Shown piece by piece: positions 1 to 8,228 of a DNA stretch of 64,000 nucleotides (its first letter is position 1; each line of letters begins with the position of its first letter). The stretch comes from Candidatus Hydrogenedentota bacterium (GTDB lineage: Bacteria > Hydrogenedentota > Hydrogenedentia > Hydrogenedentales > JAEUWI01): contig JACPGE010000016.1 in the NCBI GenBank assembly GCA_016182605.1, positions 95,774-159,773 of the forward strand, read 5' to 3'. A program made the position numbers and the translations under genes. Under the pieces are notes generated by a model. It was not told the DNA's origin, made no database searches, and saw only the letters and a list, made by a program, of their open reading frames with translations.

Positions 1-188
1 GTGCATCGGATGCAGCATGAAAAAACGGCCTTGGGATGCTCCCGGGGACAGCCCCTCGCCGATGGGGGGTGGCGCTGCCAGGTCAGCGTCTGTGGCCCCG
101 GCGTACGGAGCGAACTGTACATCACCGGACGCTTACGAAGTCAGAAGGGCTTACGGAACAAACGCCTGGGGCCCAGAATTGATCCAGG
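1..188. other. Window edge, no gene recognised
   Basis: This stretch lies downstream of the minus-strand histidine kinase. It has short open frames on both strands but none has a recognisable domain, a convincing ribosome site or family-like composition. I see no repeat or terminator with a T-run. Confidence 0.5.
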
Positions 189-3100
189 CTAGGTTCTGCC
201 GCCAGCGAGCGTCTCGCGCAGCTTGGCGGCAAGCGCCGCTTCGGTGAAAGGTTTGGCGAGGAAGTGGACGCCGGAATCGAGAATACCTTCGTGGGCGATG
301 AAATCCGCGGTGTAGCCGGAAAGAAAAAGGCACTTGAGTGCGGGGTGCCTCGAGGCGAGGGTATCCCAAAGCATGCGGCCGCTCATGCCGGGCATGATAA
401 CATCCGTGACGAGGACGTCGATGCCGCCGCTGTGCTGTTCGGCGAGTTCCAGGGCATCCAGTGGCGAGGGTGCGGCGAGCACGCTATAGCCAAGATGCTC
501 CAGCAGCCTTCGGACGAGCATTAAGAGCGCGGTTTCGTCTTCCACGAGGAGGATGGTTTCCGTGCCGCCGGTAACGCACACCTTTTGGCCGGCCCCATCG
601 CGGGTCCAGACTTCCTGGGTTTCACGGGGAAACCCGATCTCGAAGGTGGCGCCTTCGCCGGGGGCGCTGTGGACGCTAACGAAGCCGCGGTTCTGCCTCG
701 CGATGCCATAAACGGTGGACAAGCCGAGTCCGGTGCCTTCGCCAATGGCCTTGGTGGTGAAGAAGGGCTCGAAGATATGGGCGAGGGTATCCTGATCCAT
801 GCCGCAGCCGCTGTCGCGGACGGTAAGGATCACGTAGTCTCCGGGCTCGATCTCTTCGCGGCAGTTGCTCCCCGGGCCACCGCAGAGGCGGTTGGCGGTT
901 TCGAGGGAGACGGCGCCATTCCCGGCAATGGCGTCGCGGGCGTTGACCATGAGATTGGCAAGGAGCTGGTGGACTTGGGCGGGGTCCATTTTAACGGGCC
1001 ACAAGGCCTTTCCGGGCTTCCAGATGAGATCGATATTTTCTCCGATGAGGCGGCCGAGCATCTTGATCTGGCCGGAGACGATGTCATTCAGGTCGAGCAC
1101 TTTGGGTGCGATGGTCTGTTTTCGCGCAAAGGCAAGCAATTGGCGGGTGAGTTCGGCGGAACGCTCCGCGGCGTTAATAATGGCCTGGAGATCGCTGCGC
1201 ACGGCGTCGCTGAGATCGGGGGTCTGAATGGCGAAGCCCGCATGCCCAAGGATAACGCCAAGCATGTTGTTGAAATCGTGGGCAACGCCGCCGGCGAGGC
1301 GTCCAATGGATTCCAGTTTTTGCGATTGGCGCAGTTGCTCTTCCAGAACTTCCCGGCGGGCCTCGGCCTGCCTGGCCTCCGTGATATCGGCCGCGATGCC
1401 GCCGATGGAGGTGATTTCCCGATTTTCATTGCGCAAGGGGAAAAGCACGGAACTGAAGATGCGGGTAACGCCTCCGACGGTAAAGGAGTCTTCCACCGGC
1501 TGGGGCATGCCCGTGGCGCAAACGAGCTGAATACGGTTTTGAAAGTGCGCGGTGGTGCCGGGATCGAGGAATTCGCCGTAGCGGTGGCCCACGAGTCGGG
1601 ACTGCTCGACGCCGAGGATCTCGCATGCCGCCTTGTTCACGAGCAGGTATTGGCCTTCCAGGTCGATCTCGGTGATGAGGAGGGGGCTGTGGTCGAGAAT
1701 CCCCTGAAGGCGGTTGGTGATGGCGTGAAGGGAAAGACTCGCGATCTTTCGATCCGTGACCACTTCGGAGAAGACGAGTATGCCCCCGATCCCGCCGTCT
1801 TCCCTGTGCCAGGGGTGAACCTCCCAACGCATCCAGTCCAAGTGTCCGCCGGCGCGCGGAAAAGGGTCCTCGTCGCATTTTTCAGTGGCGCCTTCGAGAC
1901 AGCGGCGGTGGATCGCCTTCCAGCGTTCGGGGAGATCCGGAAAAACATCGTAGTGACTCCGCCCAATCAAGTCCCGATCGAGCAGATCGTAGTCGATGTG
2001 CCACCTCCTGCTGGCGGCGAGATAGCGCATGTCCCGATCGAACATGGCGATGGCGGCGGGGCTGTATTCGATGAAGAGGCGGAACTGCTCTTCCCGGATA
2101 GCGAGGGCATCCGCGGCGCGTTTTTGCTCGGTAATGTCGTGTGCAAGCACGAGCCTGCAAGCGCGTCCGGCGAAATCGAGTTTGTGCGAGACCATTTGGA
2201 CGTCTATCCGGGAGCCGTCTTTGCGGCAATGGCGCACGTTGTCCGACTTGAAGAGGCCCTCGTCCTGCACGCGGGTGAGCGTTTGAAAGAGAAGTTGCCG
2301 GTCTTCCGCCGGCCGGATATCGGCGATGCTCATGGCAAGAAATTCTTTCCGGCTGTAACCGTACTGAACGGTAGCGGCGTCGTTGACTTCCACGAAAGCG
2401 AGCGATTCCAGATCGAAGACCCACATGGGATGGGGGTTGGCTTCGAAGAGGCTGCGATAGCGCGCTTCGCGATCGCGAAGCTGGTTCTCGAAAATGCTGC
2501 GCTCGGTAATGTCCAGCACGGTGCCCGAATAGCGGATCGGCTCGCCCGCGGCATTGCTCCCGCGATAGACGCTTGGAGCAAAGTAGCGCACATCGCCCCA
2601 TTCTGGATTGGTCCGGTAGACCAATCCCGGGGGACCTTCGCCGCGCAGGATGGCATCCATCGCGCCAATGATGGCGGCGCGATCCTCCGGATGAACGCGG
2701 GCGAGGAACTCCTCCAGTTTGGGAAATGGCTTGCCGGCATCCAGCCCGTGCATGGCGCACATTTGAGCGGAACACCACCCTTGGCCGGAGGGCACGTCGA
2801 ACTCCCAACTGCCAAGACGCGCATGCGCCTCCGCGGCCTCCAGGCGTGTCATCTGCAATTTCATGGCCGCTTCCGCGGCACGCTCCGCGCTTTGGTCCCG
2901 GAAGACGAGAACCACTCCGCTGGTGTGGCCCTGCTTGTCCAAGATGGGCGCGCTGCTGTCGGCAATGGGGCGCTTGACGCCATCGCGGGCCCGGAGCAAG
3001 GTGTGTGTTGCGAGCCCCGCGGCCTTTCCGGTGCTCATGACCTGGTGCACAGGGCTGGGGATCGATTCGCCGGACTCCCCGTTGACGATGCAAAAGACAT

Positions 3101-4274
3101 CTTCAAGGGGCTTTCCAGACGCCTCGGATTCGATCCAACCGGTGAGGGCTTCCGCCTGGGGATTCATCTTTTTGACGCGGCCCAGACCATCGGCCGTGAT
3201 AACGGCATCGCCGATGCTGTAGAGCGCGAGGCGGAACTCCTCATTGGCCTGCCCCAATTCCTGTTCAGCCTGAAACATGACGCGATAGAGATCGGCCTGG
3301 CGCTCGCGGTAGCGGAAGGCAATCATGAAAGCGGCGAGTACGGTGGCCAGGGCTATGATCAGCGCGGTCAGTCTGGACTGCTGCCGGACCGCGGCGAGGC
3401 ATTCCGACTCGTCGATCTTGGAGATCAGTACCCACTCGGAATCGGGAATGGCGCACAAGTCGGCCAAAACGCGCTCGCCCCGGTAATCGGCCCCTTCGAA
3501 AATTCCCCTGCGGCCGAGCGCGGCCTGAACGGCGGGAATCTGAAGCTCCGTCACTGGATAGCGCCTGCTGAACGGCGGGCCATCCACATGGCGCAGCCTG
3601 CTAACGAACACGATTTCGCCGGCCATCTTCACGGCAAGCGTGTTCTCCGCCGTGGCGCTCGGAAAGGGCCAGGCTTGAAGCAGCGGATAAAGATAATCCT
3701 CTGCGGCGAAACGGAGCGTCAAGACCGCCAGGATCTTTCCGGTGGTGTCGAATACAGGAGCTACGGCATCTATCCAGACTTCCCCGCTCTGGTCTGGGTA
3801 CAAGCGGGATAGCACTTCTTCCCCCCGTGCAACGGCGGCATCGGCCGCGGCGAGCATCTCTGCCGGCACGGAAGCAGGGGCCTCTGGCTCGGCGGCGAGC
3901 AGCTTGCCCTCCAAATCACGGATGTAAGCTGCCCGGCAACCCTTTTCCTCTATCTCCAGGCTCAAAAGATGCTGAAGGTGTTCCATTCCGGCAGGTGCGG
4001 GCGGCGCGCTTTGCACTTCGAACACGGCACTTGCAAGCAGCCCGTTCCGGGAAAGGCGGGCGGCGTCGGAGAGGCACTCTTTGCGCCAATGGGCGATCTC
4101 GCGCGCTTTCGATTCGCCGATACTGAGGAGTTCCCGGTATTTTTCCCCACGAATACGCGCAGTATCGACGCGGTAATAGACATAGCCCGCAACGGCCAAG
4201 AGCAATGCCGCTCCGAAGAAGAGCAACACCGCCCTTCGCTTGGACGGACCCCGTGTTCGTAAGCCTGACCGCAT
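189..4274 (-). CDS. Hybrid sensor histidine kinase with five PAS domains and receiver domain
   Basis: A 1361-residue membrane sensor kinase that should autophosphorylate and pass phosphate to its own receiver. After a short basic leader there is a membrane segment near residues 15-35, an extracytoplasmic Cache-like sensor to about 300, and a second membrane segment near 305-325. About five PAS domains follow (roughly 345-460, 480-590, 605-720, 725-845, 860-980). The phosphoacceptor motif VAHDFNN is near residue 998, followed by an ATPase domain with the G-box GEGTGLGLSTVYGI. The C-terminal receiver starts near 1240 with LLVEDE and probable Asp about 1291 (VTDVIMPG). The ATG at 4274 is preferred over the TTG one codon upstream. 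It stands alone with no adjacent output regulator, so its ligand and target cannot be read from context. Confidence 0.9.
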   Translation of the reverse strand: MRSGLRTRGPSKRRAVLLFFGAALLLAVAGYVYYRVDTARIRGEKYRELLSIGESKAREIAHWRKECLSDAARLSRNGLLASAVFEVQSAPPAPAGMEHLQHLLSLEIEEKGCRAAYIRDLEGKLLAAEPEAPASVPAEMLAAADAAVARGEEVLSRLYPDQSGEVWIDAVAPVFDTTGKILAVLTLRFAAEDYLYPLLQAWPFPSATAENTLAVKMAGEIVFVSRLRHVDGPPFSRRYPVTELQIPAVQAALGRRGIFEGADYRGERVLADLCAIPDSEWVLISKIDESECLAAVRQQSRLTALIIALATVLAAFMIAFRYRERQADLYRVMFQAEQELGQANEEFRLALYSIGDAVITADGLGRVKKMNPQAEALTGWIESEASGKPLEDVFCIVNGESGESIPSPVHQVMSTGKAAGLATHTLLRARDGVKRPIADSSAPILDKQGHTSGVVLVFRDQSAERAAEAAMKLQMTRLEAAEAHARLGSWEFDVPSGQGWCSAQMCAMHGLDAGKPFPKLEEFLARVHPEDRAAIIGAMDAILRGEGPPGLVYRTNPEWGDVRYFAPSVYRGSNAAGEPIRYSGTVLDITERSIFENQLRDREARYRSLFEANPHPMWVFDLESLAFVEVNDAATVQYGYSRKEFLAMSIADIRPAEDRQLLFQTLTRVQDEGLFKSDNVRHCRKDGSRIDVQMVSHKLDFAGRACRLVLAHDITEQKRAADALAIREEQFRLFIEYSPAAIAMFDRDMRYLAASRRWHIDYDLLDRDLIGRSHYDVFPDLPERWKAIHRRCLEGATEKCDEDPFPRAGGHLDWMRWEVHPWHREDGGIGGILVFSEVVTDRKIASLSLHAITNRLQGILDHSPLLITEIDLEGQYLLVNKAACEILGVEQSRLVGHRYGEFLDPGTTAHFQNRIQLVCATGMPQPVEDSFTVGGVTRIFSSVLFPLRNENREITSIGGIAADITEARQAEARREVLEEQLRQSQKLESIGRLAGGVAHDFNNMLGVILGHAGFAIQTPDLSDAVRSDLQAIINAAERSAELTRQLLAFARKQTIAPKVLDLNDIVSGQIKMLGRLIGENIDLIWKPGKALWPVKMDPAQVHQLLANLMVNARDAIAGNGAVSLETANRLCGGPGSNCREEIEPGDYVILTVRDSGCGMDQDTLAHIFEPFFTTKAIGEGTGLGLSTVYGIARQNRGFVSVHSAPGEGATFEIGFPRETQEVWTRDGAGQKVCVTGGTETILLVEDETALLMLVRRLLEHLGYSVLAAPSPLDALELAEQHSGGIDVLVTDVIMPGMSGRMLWDTLASRHPALKCLFLSGYTADFIAHEGILDSGVHFLAKPFTEAALAAKLRETLAGGRT

Positions 4275-4796
4275 CAAAGCGCCTGCTCCCCAGAGTATTC
4301 GGCAATACAGGATACGATGCCCCCATTGGCCGCGATCTTCCTGCCAGAAACCGGCGCCGCGCGGTTCGGATTGCGATAGGAGACATAATTGCGCCGCAGT
4401 GCCCAGTATACCCCAAACGGAGGGGACCTGCTAGGGACCTTAACCCGGATAAATCACGGGCTCCACGCGTTTGTTCCGTAACTCCTTCTTAGCCCGGATA
4501 AATCACGGGCTCCTAACAATGTAGTCTTAACACCCACTCACACATATCGTTATCCCAACTTCAAATCTGGGAATGACAAACAGCCCGTGATTTAGCCTGC
4601 CCGGTGAACGCCAGCACCATCGCCACGCTAAATATGCGGGTTAGCCCGCACATTTCACTGCGCTCCAAATACCCGCTCGCGCATTGACCCTGCAAGTGAC
4701 GAAATGTACAGGTTACTATCATATCCCTCCTGGTGACTGTGGGACAAGCCGCTGAGGCGCGGTGAAAAAGGGGGCTTTCAGCAAGAATGGCAGCCC
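4275..4796. other. 522-bp intergenic region holding repeat copy A
   Basis: Non-coding gap between two minus-strand genes. It holds a 21-bp direct repeat (4443-4463 and 4492-4512) and an inverted-repeat element (4492-4651), annotated separately. No open frame here has support. It should also contain the promoter of the histidine kinase gene, but I could not pick a convincing one. Confidence 0.6.
4492..4651. repeat. Dispersed intergenic repeat, copy A
   Basis: The element starts with AAATCACGGGCT (4500-4511), whose exact reverse complement AGCCCGTGATTT occurs at 4582-4593. It then carries a hairpin TGCGGG/CCCGCA (4635-4650, loop TTAG). Much of it (CACTCACACAT, GACAGCCCG-type, ATTTAGCCTGCCC, GTGAACGC blocks) recurs in the same order at 44704-44911. 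Its first 21 bp also occur alone at 4443-4463. No transposase is inside, so it looks like a small non-autonomous or REP/MITE-like element. Confidence 0.75.
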
Positions 4797-6749
4797 TCAG
4801 GCAAGGCTATCCTGTCTGGCGCGGTTTGCAGCGAGCGCTGCAAGGGCGCGCTGGCGCGGCTGCGCAAAGAGCCGGGACCAGGTGAGGAAAATGAAAGCGC
4901 TGTAGAGGGGCTTGGCCACCGTGGGATCGCCGCGATGCAAGCGGGCGGTGAGCGCACGCAGATAGGCGGGTTGCAGCACCCCCCCACTACATTTTTGTGC
5001 GTCGATTGCGTCTGCGAGGGTACGCTCCAGATCACCGCGCAGCCACTCGTTCACGGGGACCTCAAAACCCTGCTTGCGGCGGTAGACGAATTCGCGGGGC
5101 ATGTGGCGCGCGAGAATGGCCTTGAGGGGTCGCTTCATTTCCTTTCCGCGGATCTTGTGTCCAGGGGGCAGGGCGAGGCCGAACTCCACGAGGCGGTGAT
5201 CGAGGAAAGGGAAGCGGCCTTCAAGGCTGGCGGCCATGGCGATCTTGTCGGACTTGAGCATGAGGTCGTCGGGGATGAAGCTGTTCAGTTCGGTGTATTG
5301 CATGGCGCCCATGGCGTCGAGTCCGAGACCGTGGGCATTTTGGAAGAGGGCGCGGAATACTTCCGAGGATCGGTAGCGTCCGACGGCGTCGAGCACGTCT
5401 TCTGAAAGCATATCGTGCTTCCGGGCATCGTCGGTTTGGGCGAACCAGTTCATGTAGCGCTCGTAATCGGGCAGGCCTGCGTGGCGGCTGAATTTTTCGC
5501 CGCGGCGGCCCAGTTCCTTAAGGGCGCCGGGGAAGGCCTGGAGACCGCGGAATAAGGGCGCGGCGATACCCTGGCGCAGCGCGTTGGGCAGTTTTCCATA
5601 GCCCCCGGCAAAGCGGTCCCAGAAGAAACGGGAATAGCCGCCGAAAGCCTCGTCTCCCCCATCGCCGCAATGGACGACGGTGACTTCGTTGGTGGCGGCC
5701 TTGCAAAGGGTGTAGAGGGGAATCATCGCGGGATCGGCGAGGGGCTCTTCGAGGTGCCAGAGGATATCGTCGAGGTGGTCCACCGAGGCCGCAGTGCAGT
5801 CGAAGACCTGATGGCGGGTGCCGCAGTGCTTCGCGGCCTGGCGTGCGTAGGCAGTTTCATCAAATCCGGCGTGGCCCGGAAAGCCAATGGAGAAGGTGCG
5901 CAGGGGCTCGTCTATAAGTTTGGACATGAGCACGGCGATGAGGGAGGAATCGACACCGCCGCTGAGGAAGAGCCCCTGGGGCACTTCGCTCATGAGGTGT
6001 TCACCGATGGCATCGCTGAGGAGGGCTTCGAGCTGTTCGAGGTGGACGTCCCAGGAACGCGGGGAGATGCCGTCGAAGCGGGGCTGCCAGTAGCGCTGAA
6101 TCTTCACTTCGCCATTCTGGACGCGCATCCAATGTGCGGGCAGGAGCCGCCGGATCTTCGCGAAGGGGGTGTGTGCGCCGGGAATGAACTTAAAAGTGAA
6201 GTAATCGTAGAGAGCGACGGGATCGAGGGCCGTATCGAGATCGGGATCGAGCCAGAGGGCCTTCATTTCGGAGGCGAACGAAAATTGCTGCGCGTCGTGC
6301 CAGTAGTAGAGCGGCTTGATCCCGAAGCGGTCGCGCGCGATGAAGAGGCTGCGATCGCGGGCGTCCCAGATGGCGAAGGCAAACATGCCACGCAGTTTTT
6401 CGACGCAGCCCGCGCCCCAGGCCTCGTAGGCGTGCAGAATGGTTTCGGTGTCGGAGCGGGTCTTGTAGACGTAGCCCTTCGCCTCCAACTGGGGGCGGAG
6501 TTCTTCGTGGTTGTAAATCTCGCCGTTAAAGACGATCCAGACGCTGTCGTCCGCATTGCTGATGGGCTGTTTACCTCCGGAGACATCGACGATACTGAGG
6601 CGCCGCTGGCCCAGGGCGATCGCCCCGTCAATGTGGTGCCCCACATCGTCGGGCCCGCGATGGTGGAGAATGGTGGTCATGTCGTGCAAGAGCTGGGGGG
6701 ACACGGGCCGCGCAGAATCATGATGGAGCTTGCCGCAGATACCACACAT
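4797..6749 (-). CDS. asnB: Asparagine synthase (glutamine-hydrolysing)
   Basis: A 650-residue class-II glutamine amidotransferase that would convert aspartate to asparagine with ATP and glutamine. The start gives Met-Cys-Gly, so Cys2 is exposed as the N-terminal glutaminase nucleophile. The glutaminase domain covers about residues 1-210. The synthase domain has the pyrophosphatase loop SGGVDSS near residue 265 and conserved KSDKIAMA and SLEGRFPFLDHR motifs further on. Its start lies 2 nt after the stop of the upstream glycosyltransferase gene, so the two are co-transcribed. Such pairs are common in surface-polysaccharide loci, where AsnB-like enzymes can amidate sugars instead of making free asparagine, so the exact substrate is uncertain. 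Confidence 0.92.
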   Translation of the reverse strand: MCGICGKLHHDSARPVSPQLLHDMTTILHHRGPDDVGHHIDGAIALGQRRLSIVDVSGGKQPISNADDSVWIVFNGEIYNHEELRPQLEAKGYVYKTRSDTETILHAYEAWGAGCVEKLRGMFAFAIWDARDRSLFIARDRFGIKPLYYWHDAQQFSFASEMKALWLDPDLDTALDPVALYDYFTFKFIPGAHTPFAKIRRLLPAHWMRVQNGEVKIQRYWQPRFDGISPRSWDVHLEQLEALLSDAIGEHLMSEVPQGLFLSGGVDSSLIAVLMSKLIDEPLRTFSIGFPGHAGFDETAYARQAAKHCGTRHQVFDCTAASVDHLDDILWHLEEPLADPAMIPLYTLCKAATNEVTVVHCGDGGDEAFGGYSRFFWDRFAGGYGKLPNALRQGIAAPLFRGLQAFPGALKELGRRGEKFSRHAGLPDYERYMNWFAQTDDARKHDMLSEDVLDAVGRYRSSEVFRALFQNAHGLGLDAMGAMQYTELNSFIPDDLMLKSDKIAMAASLEGRFPFLDHRLVEFGLALPPGHKIRGKEMKRPLKAILARHMPREFVYRRKQGFEVPVNEWLRGDLERTLADAIDAQKCSGGVLQPAYLRALTARLHRGDPTVAKPLYSAFIFLTWSRLFAQPRQRALAALAANRARQDSLA

Positions 6750-6751
6750 AT

Positions 6752-7867
6752 TCAGCGCACCTCATTCTGCAAGATATCGTCCAGTGCGGCCATAACGCGC
6801 GCCGCGCCGATGCGGTTAAGACACTCGGGAACGGGATACTTGGGGCATACGTCGGCGAGGCACGGGCTGCATTCGATATCTTCGCGCAGCACCCGGTGCT
6901 GCAGCCCGTAGGGATACCAGCGGTGCTTGTGGTCGCGGGCGCTGAAGATGGCGACGACAGGCGTGCCCATGGCCGCGGCAACGTGCATGGTGCCGGTGTC
7001 ATTCGAGACAAATGCAGCGCAGTTGCGGGCGACCGCGGCGAGTTCCGCGATGGTGGTTTCGCCCGCGAGATCGATACAGCGATCACCGATGCCCGCTTTC
7101 ATCCGCGCCGTGAGTTCGCGTTCGCCCGGGCTTCCGGTGAGCACGACCCAGTGGCCGTAGCGCTGAACAATGTGGCGGCCGGTCTCAATGAAACGATCGG
7201 GGAGCCAGCGGTTTGCAGGACGCTTTGCGCCGCATTGCATGCCGATGACGGGGGAGCCCGCCGCCGCCGCGAGCAGGCGCCGTGCTTTTGATTCCACTTC
7301 GGGCGAGAGGGCGATCCAGGGCATCGGGCCAATCTGGTGCGCGCCAAGGGGCTCCAGAAGGCGCATGATGCGGGGCGCCTGGCCCATGTCGTGTTCTTCG
7401 ACGGCGACGAGCCGTGCGCCGGTGGTGTGCCGGATGCCGGCGCTGGCGGCAAGGGCAAGGTACTTCAGGAGGCTTTTGAACGGGGTGCGATCGTCGGGGA
7501 GGATGACTGCGAGATCGAATTGGGAGGCGCGAAACCGATTGCGCAGATCGCGGAGGAATGCGGGGCGGGCGGACTCGTCTTCGTAGTAGACGATCATCTC
7601 GTCAAATGTGGGGTCGTGTTCGAGGACCTCGATGGCGCCGGGCGCGCCGCGTTTTGTGGGAGAGGTGAGCAGGGTGAGGTGTGCGCCGGGGAATTGCTTG
7701 CGCAAGGCCTGGAACGCGGGCAGGGCGACGATGATATCGCCGAGATTTCCCAGGCGAATGACGAGGATACGTGCGGGCGTGGCGGACCGCCGCCCCCCGG
7801 GGAGGTGGCGAAGCATGGCGGCGGCGGAGCGGAGGATCGTATTTTGCAACTGAAGCGGCACTTTCAT
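6752..7867 (-). CDS. Glycosyltransferase family 9 (heptosyltransferase-like)
   Basis: A 371-residue enzyme of the ADP-heptose:LPS heptosyltransferase family (GT9). The signature RILVIRLGNLGDIIVALP at about residues 32-50 is the family's N-terminal donor fold start. The C-terminal half carries FVSNDTGTMHVAAAMGTPVVAIF, the conserved sugar-nucleotide site. The closing segment CSPCLADVCPKYPVPECLNRI is the usual GT9 cysteine-containing tail. It acts at the inner face of the membrane on lipid-linked glycans and suggests an outer membrane with LPS-like glycolipid. It leads a two-gene transcript with asnB. Specificity within GT9 cannot be decided. Confidence 0.88.
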   Translation of the reverse strand: MKVPLQLQNTILRSAAAMLRHLPGGRRSATPARILVIRLGNLGDIIVALPAFQALRKQFPGAHLTLLTSPTKRGAPGAIEVLEHDPTFDEMIVYYEDESARPAFLRDLRNRFRASQFDLAVILPDDRTPFKSLLKYLALAASAGIRHTTGARLVAVEEHDMGQAPRIMRLLEPLGAHQIGPMPWIALSPEVESKARRLLAAAAGSPVIGMQCGAKRPANRWLPDRFIETGRHIVQRYGHWVVLTGSPGERELTARMKAGIGDRCIDLAGETTIAELAAVARNCAAFVSNDTGTMHVAAAMGTPVVAIFSARDHKHRWYPYGLQHRVLREDIECSPCLADVCPKYPVPECLNRIGAARVMAALDDILQNEVR

Positions 7868-8228
7868 CGGCGGCGCTGGGCCCTACTGGCCAGGGTTGGG
7901 AACACGGAGCGCAGTATAGCAGCCGTGACGGGACGGGCGCATACGCGACGGAAGCGGGCGTTGTGACAGCGCGCGATCTCTAAGAGAGGAGAGCAGACTA
8001 AGTTATATGTTGACACAAAACTGCTTGCAATTTTCACCCCATTGTAGTTAGATCAAGAAGCTTGGCACTGACGGGGGGGTGGCGGAAGGCAGCTCCTTTT
8101 CGAATTGGGATTGCTGCCGCGCGGAAGCGGCACTCCATTCCTAATGCCGTTGCCGCACAACTTGGCGCTTGATCCCGCCGCAGCAGCTTACTTTGCCGCG
8201 TTCATTCACTACAGGAAGGCAGGTGCTC
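7868..8228. other. Divergent intergenic region upstream of chemoreceptor gene
   Basis: A 361-bp gap between the minus-strand GT9 gene and the plus-strand chemoreceptor gene. It is AT-richer than its flanks around 7990-8060. A TTGACA hexamer sits at 8010-8015 but has no good -10 box at 16-18 bp. A small hairpin TGCCGC/GCGGCA lies at 8115-8132. I see no cyclic-di-GMP riboswitch and no sigma-54 site. Confidence 0.45.

Noticed and set aside
1..192. A 63-codon open frame at the left edge
   Set aside because: No homology features, no ribosome site visible, and it runs into the end of the kinase gene.
585..3812. A 1075-codon open frame on the plus strand opposite the histidine kinase
   Set aside because: It is a shadow of the high-GC minus-strand gene; the minus strand has clear PAS, kinase and receiver motifs and the plus frame has none.
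8010..8038. Promoter with TTGACA upstream of the chemoreceptor
   Set aside because: No acceptable -10 hexamer at 16-18 bp.
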